From the NCBI GenBank assembly GCA_026398875.1, contig JAPLSB010000011.1, forward strand, positions 1 through 64,000: DNA of 64,000 nt. Reading direction: 5' to 3'. This DNA is from Gammaproteobacteria bacterium (GTDB taxonomy: Bacteria; Pseudomonadota; Gammaproteobacteria; Nevskiales; Nevskiaceae). The notes beneath the pieces are model-generated. The model saw only the letters and a program-made list of their open reading frames with translations. It searched no databases and was not told the origin of the DNA. The translations under genes and the position numbers were made by a program. This document shows, piece by piece, positions 34,993-43,890 of the stretch (its first letter is position 1; each line of letters opens with the position of its first letter).

Positions 34993-36405
34993 ATGTCCGT
35001 CGACGACAAGGCGACATTCGAACGCCGGCCGGCCGGCGAGCCGGTGCTGATGTACCAGGCATCGACACGGATCCAGCCGCGCGCCGCCCATGGCCGGTTC
35101 GCGCGGCTGCGGGTGATCGCGACCGTGGCGCTGCTCGGTCTGTACTACGGGCTGCCCTGGCTGCAGTGGAACGGTCAGCCGCTGGTGCTGTTCGATCTTC
35201 CGCATCGGCGCTTCCATGTCTTCGGCCTGACGCTGGTCCCGCAGGATCTGCCGTTGCTGACGGCGCTGCTGCTGCTTGCGGCACTGACGCTGTTCCTGTT
35301 CACCTCGCTGGCCGGCCGGCTGTGGTGCGGCTATGCCTGTCCGCAGACGGTCTGGACCGAAGCCTTCCTGTGGATCGAGCAGGCGTTCGAAGGCGACCGT
35401 CATCAGCGCCTGAAGCTCGACCATGCGCCGTGGCAGCGCGACAAGCTGCTGCGCCGCGGCGGCAAGCATGTTGTCTGGGCGCTGTTCGGCCTGCTGACCG
35501 GTCTGAGCTTCGTCGCCTATTTCGTGCCGGCAAGGACGCTGTTCCCGTCGCTGCTCGACGGCAGCATCGGCGGCTGGGCCCTGTTCTGGTCGCTGTTCTA
35601 TGGCTTCGCGACCTGGGGCAATGCCGGCTTCATGCGTGAGCAGGTCTGCAAGTACATGTGTCCGTACGCCCGCTTCCAGAGCGCGATGTTCGACCGCGAC
35701 ACGCTGGTCATCGCCTATGACGAGCAACGCGGCGAACCGCGCAAGGATGCCCGCGCCAAGGGCAGCCGTGGCGGCGACTGCGTGTCGTGCACGCTATGTG
35801 TCCAGGTCTGCCCGGTCGGCATCGACATCCGCGACGGGCTGCAGTACGAGTGCATTGCCTGCGCCGCCTGCGTCGATGCCTGCGATTCGGTGATGGACAG
35901 CATCGGCCAGCCACGCGGCCTGATCCGCTACACCAGCGCCAACCAAGACGCCGGGCAGCCGTTCCGCCTGCTGCGACCGCGCACCCTTGGGTACGGCGTG
36001 GTCTGGCTGGCGGCCTGTGCCGGTCTGTTGACGCTGCTGGCCATGCATTCGCCACTGCGCTTCGATGTGCTGCGCGACCGGCATGCGCTGTACCGCGAAC
36101 TGGCCAGCGGCGAAGTCGAGAACGTCTACACGCTCAAGCTCAGCGACAGCAGCCCAGACACCCATCATTACCGGCTGAGCGCCCGCTTCGCCGATGGCGA
36201 GTCGCTTGCCATCAGCCCGCAGACCTTCACCCATCGCGCGGGCGATGCCGGCATTGCGACGATCGCGCTTCGCGCCGGCGCAACAGTCGCCGGAAATCCG
36301 TCACGACACCCGGTGGAAACCGTGGCCATCGAATTGCAGGACGTCGATGAGCCGGACGTTCGCGCCCGGCGCAATGCCCGTTTCCTGACTGGAGCTCGAC
36401 CCTGA
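34993..36405 (+). CDS. ccoG: Cbb3 oxidase accessory ferredoxin-like protein
   Basis: This 470-residue membrane protein has helices in the first half (about 40-60, 75-100, 155-175, 190-210) and polyferredoxin clusters. Two cysteine-rich 4Fe-4S motifs appear (CVSCTLCVQVCP and CIACAACVDACD), plus cysteines in WCGYACP and CKYMCP. The C-terminal domain is a periplasmic beta-sandwich. CcoG reduces copper during cbb3 assembly in studied bacteria. It is followed by a one-base TGATG overlap. Confidence 0.95.
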   Translation: MSVDDKATFERRPAGEPVLMYQASTRIQPRAAHGRFARLRVIATVALLGLYYGLPWLQWNGQPLVLFDLPHRRFHVFGLTLVPQDLPLLTALLLLAALTLFLFTSLAGRLWCGYACPQTVWTEAFLWIEQAFEGDRHQRLKLDHAPWQRDKLLRRGGKHVVWALFGLLTGLSFVAYFVPARTLFPSLLDGSIGGWALFWSLFYGFATWGNAGFMREQVCKYMCPYARFQSAMFDRDTLVIAYDEQRGEPRKDARAKGSRGGDCVSCTLCVQVCPVGIDIRDGLQYECIACAACVDACDSVMDSIGQPRGLIRYTSANQDAGQPFRLLRPRTLGYGVVWLAACAGLLTLLAMHSPLRFDVLRDRHALYRELASGEVENVYTLKLSDSSPDTHHYRLSARFADGESLAISPQTFTHRAGDAGIATIALRAGATVAGNPSRHPVETVAIELQDVDEPDVRARRNARFLTGARP

Positions 36406-36626
36406 TGAACACCACGTCCACCCGCCACCTCCCGAACGACGCCCTGGCCCGCGCCCGTGATCGCCGCCGCTTGGCATCGCTCGAAGTCTTCCTGCTGTTC
36501 GGGCTGCCGGTGATGTCGATCGCGGCCTGCGCCATCCTGGCGTTCGTCGCCTACGCCGACGGCTACACCGAAATCCCGTCGCCGCCGGTCGCGTCCGCAG
36601 CCACGCACGCGGCGGCGGCCCCGTGA
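36405..36626 (+). CDS. Small single-helix membrane protein at the ccoH position
   Basis: This 73-residue protein starts in a TGATG overlap with ccoG. It has a basic cytoplasmic N-terminus (ARARDRRRL), one membrane helix (about 26-50) and an Ala/Pro-rich periplasmic tail. Many operons have FixH/CcoH (about 150-170 residues) between ccoG and ccoI. This protein sits in that place but lacks the larger periplasmic domain and shows no obvious FixH motif. It may be a reduced CcoH or an unrelated substitute. Confidence 0.75.
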   Translation: MNTTSTRHLPNDALARARDRRRLASLEVFLLFGLPVMSIAACAILAFVAYADGYTEIPSPPVASAATHAAAAP

Positions 36627-36645
36627 TGCCGCGCCCCCCTGCTCG

Positions 36646-38886
36646 ATGAGCGAACGCGACTGGACGGTCTACGACCGCGCCGACTTGCGGCGCGGCTTTG
36701 CCACCGTCCGTGGCGATGCCTGTGATGTCACCGTGGCGCTCGACGGCCTGCATTGCGCCGCCTGCGCGGCCCGCGCTGAAAAGGCCATTGCCGGTGGCGC
36801 ACGCGAGGTTCATGTCGACGTGGCCGCGCGCAGCCTGCGTTTTCGCTACGAGCCGGCGGTCACCCAACTGTCCAGTCTGCTCGCCGCACTCGAACGCAGC
36901 GGTCTGGAGCCACGACTGCTGGCCGTGCCCGACGATACCGATCACGGCCAGCGCCGCCAGCGGCTGAGCCTGGCACGGATCGGTGTCGCCACGATCTGCG
37001 CGATGCAGGTGATGATGCTGGCGTGGCCGAGCTACTTCGGCGTCGACAGCGGCCCGGACCTCGAGCCTTTGCTGCGCTGGGCACAACTGAGCCTGTCGAT
37101 CCCCGGCGTGCTCTGGGCCGGCTGGCCTTTTCTGTCGGCCGCTGCGACCAGCCTGCGCGAGCGGGCGCTCGACATGAACGTGCCCATCGCGCTTGCCTTG
37201 CTGGCGGCGTTTGCGGCGTCTGCGCTGCGAACCGTTGCTGGCGACGGCGAGCTGTATTTCGACACCGCGACGATGTTCGTCTGGTTCCTGCTGATCGGCC
37301 GCCATCTGGAAGGCCGCAGCCGCGACAAGGCCCATGCCCACCTGCGGCTGCTCGCCGCTCGCCGAGCGCTGACCGCGCAGCGGCGCGTCGGCCGCAGCGT
37401 CGAAACGATCGCGATCGACGCCCTCGCGATTGGCGATGTCGCGATCGTTGCGCCGGGTGAAACGCTGCCGGCCGATGGCCGGCTGATCGAGCGTGCGGCG
37501 GAACTCGATGAAGCGCTGCTCAGCGGCGAGTCTCGGCCAGTGGTCCATGCCGTCGGAGATGTCGTGCTGGCCGGCAGCCTGAATCTGGGCAGCACGGCGC
37601 TGGCGCTGGAGGTCGAGCGACTTGGCAGGGACACGGTGCTGGCACAGATCGCCGGCCTGCTCGACAACGCCAGCCGCGACAAGCCGCGCGTTCAGCGGAT
37701 CGCCGATCGCCTGGCCGGCCATTTCGTCGCCGTCGTGCTGCTGCTGGCGGTGCTCGGCGCCGGCCTCGCGCTGGGCAATGGCGCCGACGGCGAGCGGGCT
37801 TTCGGCATTGCATTGGCGGTGCTGGTCGCGTCCTGTCCGTGCGCGCTGTCGCTGGCGGTGCCGGCGGCCCTCGCGGCATCGACGTCGCGCCTGGCCAGAC
37901 ACGGCGTGCTGGTGGCGAATGCCGGCGCGCTGACCACGCTGGCCGACATCGACACCGTGCTGTTCGACAAGACCGGCACGCTGACGCGCAACGACATGGT
38001 GCTGCGCCGGGTGTTCAGCCTCGATGGCAGCGAGCTGTCACGCGCAACCGAAATCGCCGCCGCCCTGGAGCGCGGCAGCCGGCACCCGATCGCCACTGCG
38101 TTCGCAAGCGTGGCCACCCGTCTCGACGCCGAGTCGGTGCGGCAGACACCCGGCGCGGGCATCGAAGGGCGCATCGCCGATGAGCGATGGTGGCTGGGGG
38201 CGCCGGATTCGGCACCGTGGCCGATCATCGTGCCGGCCGATGCCGGCCAGCGGCCGGACGATACCTTGATCGTGCTGTGCAACCCACGCGCGGCAGTGGC
38301 GCTGTTCATCCTGAACACCCGGCTCCGCGCCGAAGCGTCGGCGGTGGTGCAGGCCCTCGGCGAGCGCGGCATGCAGATAGAACTGCTCAGCGGCGATGGT
38401 GCCGAAGCAGTGGCTGCCGTCGCCGGTCGCCTCGGCATCACCCGCCATGCTGCCCGCCAGACACCGGCCGGAAAGCTTGCGCATCTGCAGTCACTGCAGC
38501 AGCACGGCCGCCGGGTGCTGGCGGTCGGCGACGGGCTCAACGATGCGCCACTGCTCGCGGCGGCCAATGTCTCGGCGGCGATGGCCAACGGCGCAGCGCT
38601 GACGCAGTCACGCGCTGACCTCCTGCTGCTCGGCGATTCGCTGCGCCTGCTGCCGCTAGCGCTTGATGTCGCACAGACCACACGCCGACGGATACGCGAG
38701 AACCTCGGCTGGGCGCTGGGCTACAACCTGCTGGTGCTGCCGCTGGCGATGACCGGCCACCTGGCCCCGTGGCTGGCGGCGGCCGGCATGTCGGTGTCGT
38801 CGCTGCTGGTGGTGTCGAACGCGCTGCGAACCGAGCGCCGCCTGCTCCCGACCGCCGCGCTGCCGGTGCAGGAACTGCGCGCATGA
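36646..38886 (+). CDS. ccoI: Copper-translocating P-type ATPase for cbb3 assembly
   Basis: This 746-residue P1B-type ATPase exports copper toward CuB of CcoN. An N-terminal metal-binding domain carries GLHCAAC (C37, C40). Further motifs are the membrane copper site SCPCALS, the phosphorylation site DKTGT, SRHP and the hinge GDGLNDAP. It belongs to the FixI/CopA2 group. ATG 36646 lies 19 bases after the preceding small gene, and the stop overlaps ccoS by ATGA. Confidence 0.95.
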   Translation: MSERDWTVYDRADLRRGFATVRGDACDVTVALDGLHCAACAARAEKAIAGGAREVHVDVAARSLRFRYEPAVTQLSSLLAALERSGLEPRLLAVPDDTDHGQRRQRLSLARIGVATICAMQVMMLAWPSYFGVDSGPDLEPLLRWAQLSLSIPGVLWAGWPFLSAAATSLRERALDMNVPIALALLAAFAASALRTVAGDGELYFDTATMFVWFLLIGRHLEGRSRDKAHAHLRLLAARRALTAQRRVGRSVETIAIDALAIGDVAIVAPGETLPADGRLIERAAELDEALLSGESRPVVHAVGDVVLAGSLNLGSTALALEVERLGRDTVLAQIAGLLDNASRDKPRVQRIADRLAGHFVAVVLLLAVLGAGLALGNGADGERAFGIALAVLVASCPCALSLAVPAALAASTSRLARHGVLVANAGALTTLADIDTVLFDKTGTLTRNDMVLRRVFSLDGSELSRATEIAAALERGSRHPIATAFASVATRLDAESVRQTPGAGIEGRIADERWWLGAPDSAPWPIIVPADAGQRPDDTLIVLCNPRAAVALFILNTRLRAEASAVVQALGERGMQIELLSGDGAEAVAAVAGRLGITRHAARQTPAGKLAHLQSLQQHGRRVLAVGDGLNDAPLLAAANVSAAMANGAALTQSRADLLLLGDSLRLLPLALDVAQTTRRRIRENLGWALGYNLLVLPLAMTGHLAPWLAAAGMSVSSLLVVSNALRTERRLLPTAALPVQELRA

Positions 38887-39023
38887 GCAGCCTCTATCTG
38901 CTGATTCCACTGGGCGTACTGGTCGTGTTCGGCAGCATTGCCGCCTTCGTCTCGGCGGTGTTCTCCGGTCAGTTCGAGGAACTCGACGCGCAGGCCGACA
39001 AGCTTCCCGACGACGAGCGCTGA
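38883..39023 (+). CDS. ccoS: Cbb3 oxidase maturation protein
   Basis: This 46-residue protein has one helix (about 4-27) followed by the CcoS-type GQFEELDAQADKLPDDE tail. CcoS is needed for cofactor insertion into the oxidase. The short length is normal. It overlaps ccoI by 4 bases and closes the assembly operon; an FNR-type box follows 9 bases later. Confidence 0.92.
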   Translation: MSSLYLLIPLGVLVVFGSIAAFVSAVFSGQFEELDAQADKLPDDER

Positions 39024-39031
39024 TCCGTCGA

Positions 39032-39045
39032 TTGACGCAGGTCAA
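39032..39045 (+). promoter_or_regulatory. FNR-type box upstream of the TauE/hemN pair
   Basis: TTGACGCAGGTCAA is a symmetric variant of the FNR consensus, with C/G in place of T/A at the inner positions. Its centre is 91.5 bases before the TauE start. A class-II start site would give a 50-base leader, and GACACT sits near the expected -10 at 39068-39073. Confidence 0.65.
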
Positions 39046-39129
39046 GGCCTGCCAAGGCCGAGCCGCCGACACTGTCGGCATGTCGAATCCTTGCCCGTAT
39101 CCCCCGCTGGCCGCTCGCCAGGACGCCCG

Positions 39130-39807
39130 ATGAGCAGCGTTCAGGTCGCCGTGCTCAGCGTCCCGGCACTGCTGCTGGCTGGCGGTGCAGCGAGCATTCA
39201 CTGCGTGGCGATGTGCGGCGCGGTGTCGGCGCGACAGGCGCAGGCGGCGCCGCATCTGCCACCGCTGCAAGCGCTGGCGCTGCTGCACGCCGGACGGGTG
39301 TTCGGCTATGCGCTGCTCGGCGCGCTGGCTGGCGCCATCGGCCAAGCGCTGTTGCGACACCTGCCCGATCCCTCGTTTGGCCGCACGTTGCAGGCACTGG
39401 CCGCAGTACTGATGATCGCTGCCGGCGTGCGGCGACTGCAGACGCCGACGATGCCGATCTGCTGCCGGTCGGCGTCACCTCGCCCGCCGTCGCGGTCGTC
39501 GGTCCTGATGATGCTGCGTGGCAGCGCCTGGGCTGCCGTGCCCTGCGGCCTGCTGTACTCGGTGCTGCTGCTGGCCGCGTTGTCCGGCACGCCTGCCGAC
39601 GGCGCGCTGCTCACCGGCGCCTTTGCGCTCGGTGGCACGCCGCTGCTCGCGCTGGTCGGCTGGCGCAGCCGCCGGCGCTGGCCGCATCGCCACGCCGGCG
39701 CATGGCTGATCGCCATCGGCGTGCTGAGCTTCGCGACCACCGTGCTGATTCCATCCGATCCGTTGCGCGACTGGTGCGCAACACCCACTCCGGTAACCCG
39801 ACCATGA
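39130..39807 (+). CDS. TauE/SafE-like membrane protein of cbb3 clusters
   Basis: This 225-residue inner-membrane protein has six or so helices. Its N-terminal helix contains SIHCVAMCGAVS, a His-Cys...Met-Cys arrangement typical of the TauE/SafE-like proteins found beside cbb3 genes. A role in copper or thiol chemistry of oxidase assembly is suspected, not shown. ATG 39130 is preferred over upstream frame. It overlaps the hemN start by ATGA. Confidence 0.85.
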   Translation: MSSVQVAVLSVPALLLAGGAASIHCVAMCGAVSARQAQAAPHLPPLQALALLHAGRVFGYALLGALAGAIGQALLRHLPDPSFGRTLQALAAVLMIAAGVRRLQTPTMPICCRSASPRPPSRSSVLMMLRGSAWAAVPCGLLYSVLLLAALSGTPADGALLTGAFALGGTPLLALVGWRSRRRWPHRHAGAWLIAIGVLSFATTVLIPSDPLRDWCATPTPVTRP

Positions 39808-41216
39808 GCCAGGCTCGACCGCTGTCGCTGCTGCCCTCCGCCGAGCTGATCCGTCGCTACGACGCCAACGGCCCGCGCTACACCTCGTATCCGACGGCGA
39901 TGCAGTTCACGCCGGCGCATGGTGCTGACGATCACGCCGCGGCTGCACGACGCAGCGCGGTCGCCATTGGCGCACCGCTGTCGCTGTACGTGCATGTGCC
40001 GTTCTGCGAAAGCCCGTGCTTCTACTGCGGCTGCAACCGGATCATCACGCGCGATCACCGGCTCGGTGCTGCGTATGTCGAGCGCCTGCTGGCCGAGGCC
40101 GCGTTGCAGGCCGCGTTGTTCCCGGGCCGGCCGACCGTGGAGCAATTGCACTTCGGCGGCGGCACGCCGACCTTCCTGAGCATCGAGCAGCTTGAACGCC
40201 TGCTCGCGGGCCTCGACCGACATTTCCATCTGGCTCGTGATGCCGGCCGCGAGTTCTCGATCGAGATCGACCCGCGCTCGATCAGCCCCGCTGCACTTGC
40301 CGACCTTGCCTGCCTCGGCTTCAACCGCGCCAGCTTCGGCATCCAGGATTTCGATCCAGCCGTGCAGGACGCGGTCAACCGCCGCCAAACCTACGCGGAG
40401 GTTGCCGCGGTGATCGACGCTGCTCGCGCCGCCGGCTTCGAGTCGCTGTCGGCCGATCTGATTTACGGCCTGCCGAAGCAGAGCGTCGAAGGCTTTTCGC
40501 GCACGCTCGATCAGGTGATTGCACTGCGCCCGGACCGGATCTCGACGTACAGCTACGCGCACGTGCCGGATCGCTTCAAGGCCCAGCGGCAGATCGACAC
40601 CGCCGACCTTCCGGACAGCGCCACCAAGCTGGCGCTGCTGAACCTGTCGATCGAGCGTCTGCTGGCTGCCGGCTACCAGTACATCGGCATGGATCACTTC
40701 GCGCTGCCGCAGGACGAACTGGCTCGCGCGCTGCGTGACGGCAGTCTGCAGCGCAACTTCCAGGGCTATGCGACCCGTGCCGGCCTCGACCTGATCGGCC
40801 TTGGTGTCAGCGCCATCTCCAGCATCGGCGACAGCCATGGCCAGAACGCGCGAACGCTCGCGCAGTGGAACGCCGCGATCGACGCCGGTCAGCTGGCGAT
40901 CGACCGCGGCCTGCAGCTCGACGCCGAGGATCGCCTGCGGCGCGATGTCATCGCGACCCTGATGTGCAACGGCCGGCTCCGCTTCGCCGAGATCGAAGCG
41001 GTGCACGCGATCGACTTCCGGCGGAAGTTCGCCGCCGAGCTTGCGCGCCTGCAGCCGATGGTCGACGACGGGCTGCTGACGATCGACGAGGAGGGCATCA
41101 CGGTATCGGCGACCGGTCGCTACCTGCTGCGGGCGATCGCGATGCCGTTCGATGCCTACCTGCCGACGACCGAAGCGGTTGCGACCGCAGCGCCGCGCTA
41201 TTCGCGGCTGATCTGA
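39804..41216 (+). CDS. hemN: Oxygen-independent coproporphyrinogen III oxidase
   Basis: This 470-residue radical-SAM enzyme converts coproporphyrinogen III to protoporphyrinogen IX without O2. The Fe-S site is CESPCFYCGC (CxxxCxxC) in the N-terminal third, preceded by YTSYPT and followed by HFGGGTPTFL. Size and motifs fit true HemN rather than the shorter HemW. It supplies haem for the oxidase at low oxygen. It overlaps the TauE-like gene by 4 bases. Confidence 0.94.
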   Translation: MSQARPLSLLPSAELIRRYDANGPRYTSYPTAMQFTPAHGADDHAAAARRSAVAIGAPLSLYVHVPFCESPCFYCGCNRIITRDHRLGAAYVERLLAEAALQAALFPGRPTVEQLHFGGGTPTFLSIEQLERLLAGLDRHFHLARDAGREFSIEIDPRSISPAALADLACLGFNRASFGIQDFDPAVQDAVNRRQTYAEVAAVIDAARAAGFESLSADLIYGLPKQSVEGFSRTLDQVIALRPDRISTYSYAHVPDRFKAQRQIDTADLPDSATKLALLNLSIERLLAAGYQYIGMDHFALPQDELARALRDGSLQRNFQGYATRAGLDLIGLGVSAISSIGDSHGQNARTLAQWNAAIDAGQLAIDRGLQLDAEDRLRRDVIATLMCNGRLRFAEIEAVHAIDFRRKFAAELARLQPMVDDGLLTIDEEGITVSATGRYLLRAIAMPFDAYLPTTEAVATAAPRYSRLI

Positions 41217-41284
41217 GCAACCGCCGCCACTGGCGCGGGTCGGCTTGCTCGGCAGCAGCGGCGCGTGCTGCCGGCAGCGGACCG

Positions 41285-42025
41285 TCAGGCGGCTCGCCTG
41301 AACATGGGTGCATCGAGCCCGACTGGCGCGGCCGCCGCCTGCAGCGCGGCGTCATCGACCAGCCTGAGGCCACGGTCGCCCTGCACGATCCAGCCTTTCT
41401 GCTCGAAACGCTTCAAGGTTCGGCAGACGGTTTCGTTGGCAAGCCGCAGGTAGTTGCCGATGTCACGCTGCGCCATCGGCAGCCGCAGAACACCGTTGAT
41501 GCCCAGACCGATGCGGCCGCGCAGATGCAGCAAGAACGCTGCCAGACGTTGTTCGGCCGAGTATTCGCCGGCCAGCGCCAGCGCCATCGCCAGCTCGCGG
41601 CTGGTCTGCTGCATCAGGCGCTGCGCGATCACGGGCATCTGCACCATCAAGGCCTGAAGATCGTCGAGCGGGGCCACGCAGACCTGTGACGGCACGACCG
41701 CGACGGCTGTCGACAGGCTGACACCGCCGGCCAGCGCATCGAGTCCGATGATGTCGCCGGGGAAATAGAAGCCGCGAATCCGCTCCTGGCCGGCAGCATC
41801 GATCGTGAACGTCTTCACGCAGCCGCCACGCACCGAATGCAGCGCCTGCAGCCGATCCCCGGCCCGCTGCAACGCACGATCGCCGGGCATCAGCGCCTGA
41901 CGCGGTGCCAGCATGTCGCTCCAGGCATGCGCCGGATCGCCGCCGTCGCGGTGGACGAGGCAGCTGCGGACGGGACACAGGATGCAGTCGGTCTTCAGCG
42001 TCGGGGCGGCGGCTTCTAGGGTCAT
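41285..42025 (-). CDS. anr: FNR/ANR-family oxygen-responsive regulator
   Basis: This 246-residue Crp-Fnr regulator has candidate 4Fe-4S ligands C14, C17, C22 (CILCPVRSC) and C116, a cyclic-nucleotide-like beta roll and a C-terminal helix-turn-helix (AQRDIGNYLRLANETVCRTL). The N-terminal spacing is C-x2-C-x4-C, one residue shorter than in E. coli FNR. In the recognition helix E198 and R202 are kept, but the usual serine is C201. Start 42025 is preferred to 42055 for lack of upstream signals. It is the obvious regulator for the four FNR-type boxes in the neighbouring 11 kb. Confidence 0.9.
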   Translation of the reverse strand: MTLEAAAPTLKTDCILCPVRSCLVHRDGGDPAHAWSDMLAPRQALMPGDRALQRAGDRLQALHSVRGGCVKTFTIDAAGQERIRGFYFPGDIIGLDALAGGVSLSTAVAVVPSQVCVAPLDDLQALMVQMPVIAQRLMQQTSRELAMALALAGEYSAEQRLAAFLLHLRGRIGLGINGVLRLPMAQRDIGNYLRLANETVCRTLKRFEQKGWIVQGDRGLRLVDDAALQAAAAPVGLDAPMFRRAA

Positions 42026-42133
42026 GGCGATCACGGCAGATTGGCGTGCCGCCATGCTCGGGGCGCGCGGCCGGCCGCACCATTCGCGCTTTCCGCAGCG
42101 GCCTTGCGGGAACTACGTAGGGCATGCTGACCG

Positions 42134-42161
42134 TTGGACGTGACAGCCCATTCGCTATACT
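42134..42161 (+). promoter_or_regulatory. Sigma-70-type promoter of the gspAB pair
   Basis: TTGGAC (42134-42139) and TATACT (42156-42161) are separated by 16 bases. Transcription would start near 42168, which excludes the in-frame ATG at 42124 and supports the TTG start at 42211. Confidence 0.65.
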
Positions 42162-42210
42162 CCGGCCGCCTCCTTCGCGCGCTTCGCGCCTGCCGATCTG
42201 TTCCCTGCCC

Positions 42211-43890
42211 TTGTACGCCGCGCATTACAACCTTCGCGAGCCGCCGTTTTCGATCGCGCCCGATCCGGCCTTCCTGTACATGAGCAGCCACCATCAGGAG
42301 GCGCTCGGGCACCTGCTGTATGGCACCGGCCAATACGGCGGTTTCGTGCAACTGACTGGCGAAGTGGGCACCGGCAAGACCACGATTGTCCGCACGCTGC
42401 TGGCCCAGCGGCTGTCGAACGTCGACATCGCGATGATCCACAACCCGCGCCAGAACGAGATCGAGTTCGTGGCCTCGATCTGCGACGAGCTGGATGTCGA
42501 CTTCCCGGGTCGTGGCAGCGAGGCCGGCCAGAACTCGATCAAGGTACTGGTCGATGCGCTGAACCGGCATCTGCTGGCCAGCCATGCAGCCGGCCGGCGC
42601 ACGGTGTTGATCATCGACGAGGCCCAGAACCTGCCGCAGCCGGTGCTGGAGCAGGTGCGCCTGCTGACCAATCTGGAGACCGACAAGGAAAAGCTGCTGC
42701 GGATCATGCTGATCGGCCAGCCGGAACTGAGCGATCTGCTGGCCCGCCCCGATCTGCGCCAGCTGGCCAGCCGCATCACCGCGCGCTTTCACCTGACACC
42801 GCTCGATGCGATCGAGACGCTGCAATACATCATCCATCGCCTGCATGTGGTCGGCGGGCCTGCCGATCTGTTCACTGATGCCGCGATGCGCCGCGTCCAT
42901 CACTACTCGCGCGGCATCCCGCGCCAGATCAACACCATCTGCGACCGCGCACTGCTTGGGGCCTACGCTCGCGGCCTGCGGGCAGTGACCTCGGCGATCG
43001 TCGATCAGGCCGCGGCGGAGGTTCTGGGCACTCGCCCGAAGCGTTCGCCGATCAGCAGCCTGCTGCTGCGGTTGCGGCCGCGCGCGCTGCCGCTGCTGTG
43101 GGTCGAGAGCGCGCTGGCGCTGGCGGCGCTGGTGATCGCCGGCGTGCTGCTGTACCAGACGCTCGGCCGCCCAGGCGCAGAAGTCACCAAAGTCGTGCCG
43201 GCCGCAGCCACGACACCAGCCGCGCCAGCCGTGCCCGCCGTTGCCACCACGGCTCCGCCCGCACTGCCGAAGTCCTCGGGCATTGGCGCCTTGCGTGCTA
43301 CGGCCGAGCCTTTGCCGGCGGTGATGGCACGGCTGATCGGTCTGTGGCAGCCGGGCCTGAACATCCCGCGCGGCGAAAACGTCTGCAAGGTGCTGGCAAA
43401 GGCCGGGCTCGACTGCATCAAGGGCGAAGCCGGTTGGGATGACCTGCGCGACATGAATCGCCCGGCGATCCTGACGCTGCAGTTCAAGGATGGCCGGCGT
43501 CAGTTCGTGCTGTTGCGCAACGTCTCAGGCGACAACATGAGCGTCGACACTGCCGATGGCCCGCTGCAGCTGTCTCTGGCAATGCTCGATCCGCTGTGGA
43601 CCGGCGAGTTCCTGCTGCTGTGGCAGCGTCCGATTCCCGAAGCCAGGATTGGCCAGAGCAGCCCGGCCAGTTCAATCGTCTGGCTGCGCAAGATGCTGGC
43701 GAAAGCCGACGGCAAGACGCTGACTGGCGCCGTGCCGACCGACTTCGGCGCCGAGTTGCGCCGCCAGCTGTCGCGCTTTCAGCTTGCGCACGGCTTGCCG
43801 GACAACGGCGTTGCCGATGCCCGCACGCTGCTGCTGCTGGCCAATCTAGAGCCAATGCCGGGCATGCCGTCGCTGGAGGACGTGCCATGA
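42211..43890 (+). CDS. gspA: GspA/ExeA-like AAA ATPase with peptidoglycan-binding domain
   Basis: This 559-residue inner-membrane ATPase has an AAA domain (Walker A GEVGTGKTT at 50-58, Walker B VLIIDEAQ at 132-139) and a membrane helix (about 293-315). The periplasmic part has a C39-like segment (GENVCKVLAKAGLDCIKGE) and a C-terminal peptidoglycan-binding repeat (about 500-545). ExeA-type proteins help insert the type II secretin through the cell wall. TTG 42211 matches the family N-terminus (YNLREPPFSIAPDP) and lies downstream of the promoter. No other type II genes are adjacent. Confidence 0.88.
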   Translation: MYAAHYNLREPPFSIAPDPAFLYMSSHHQEALGHLLYGTGQYGGFVQLTGEVGTGKTTIVRTLLAQRLSNVDIAMIHNPRQNEIEFVASICDELDVDFPGRGSEAGQNSIKVLVDALNRHLLASHAAGRRTVLIIDEAQNLPQPVLEQVRLLTNLETDKEKLLRIMLIGQPELSDLLARPDLRQLASRITARFHLTPLDAIETLQYIIHRLHVVGGPADLFTDAAMRRVHHYSRGIPRQINTICDRALLGAYARGLRAVTSAIVDQAAAEVLGTRPKRSPISSLLLRLRPRALPLLWVESALALAALVIAGVLLYQTLGRPGAEVTKVVPAAATTPAAPAVPAVATTAPPALPKSSGIGALRATAEPLPAVMARLIGLWQPGLNIPRGENVCKVLAKAGLDCIKGEAGWDDLRDMNRPAILTLQFKDGRRQFVLLRNVSGDNMSVDTADGPLQLSLAMLDPLWTGEFLLLWQRPIPEARIGQSSPASSIVWLRKMLAKADGKTLTGAVPTDFGAELRRQLSRFQLAHGLPDNGVADARTLLLLANLEPMPGMPSLEDVP

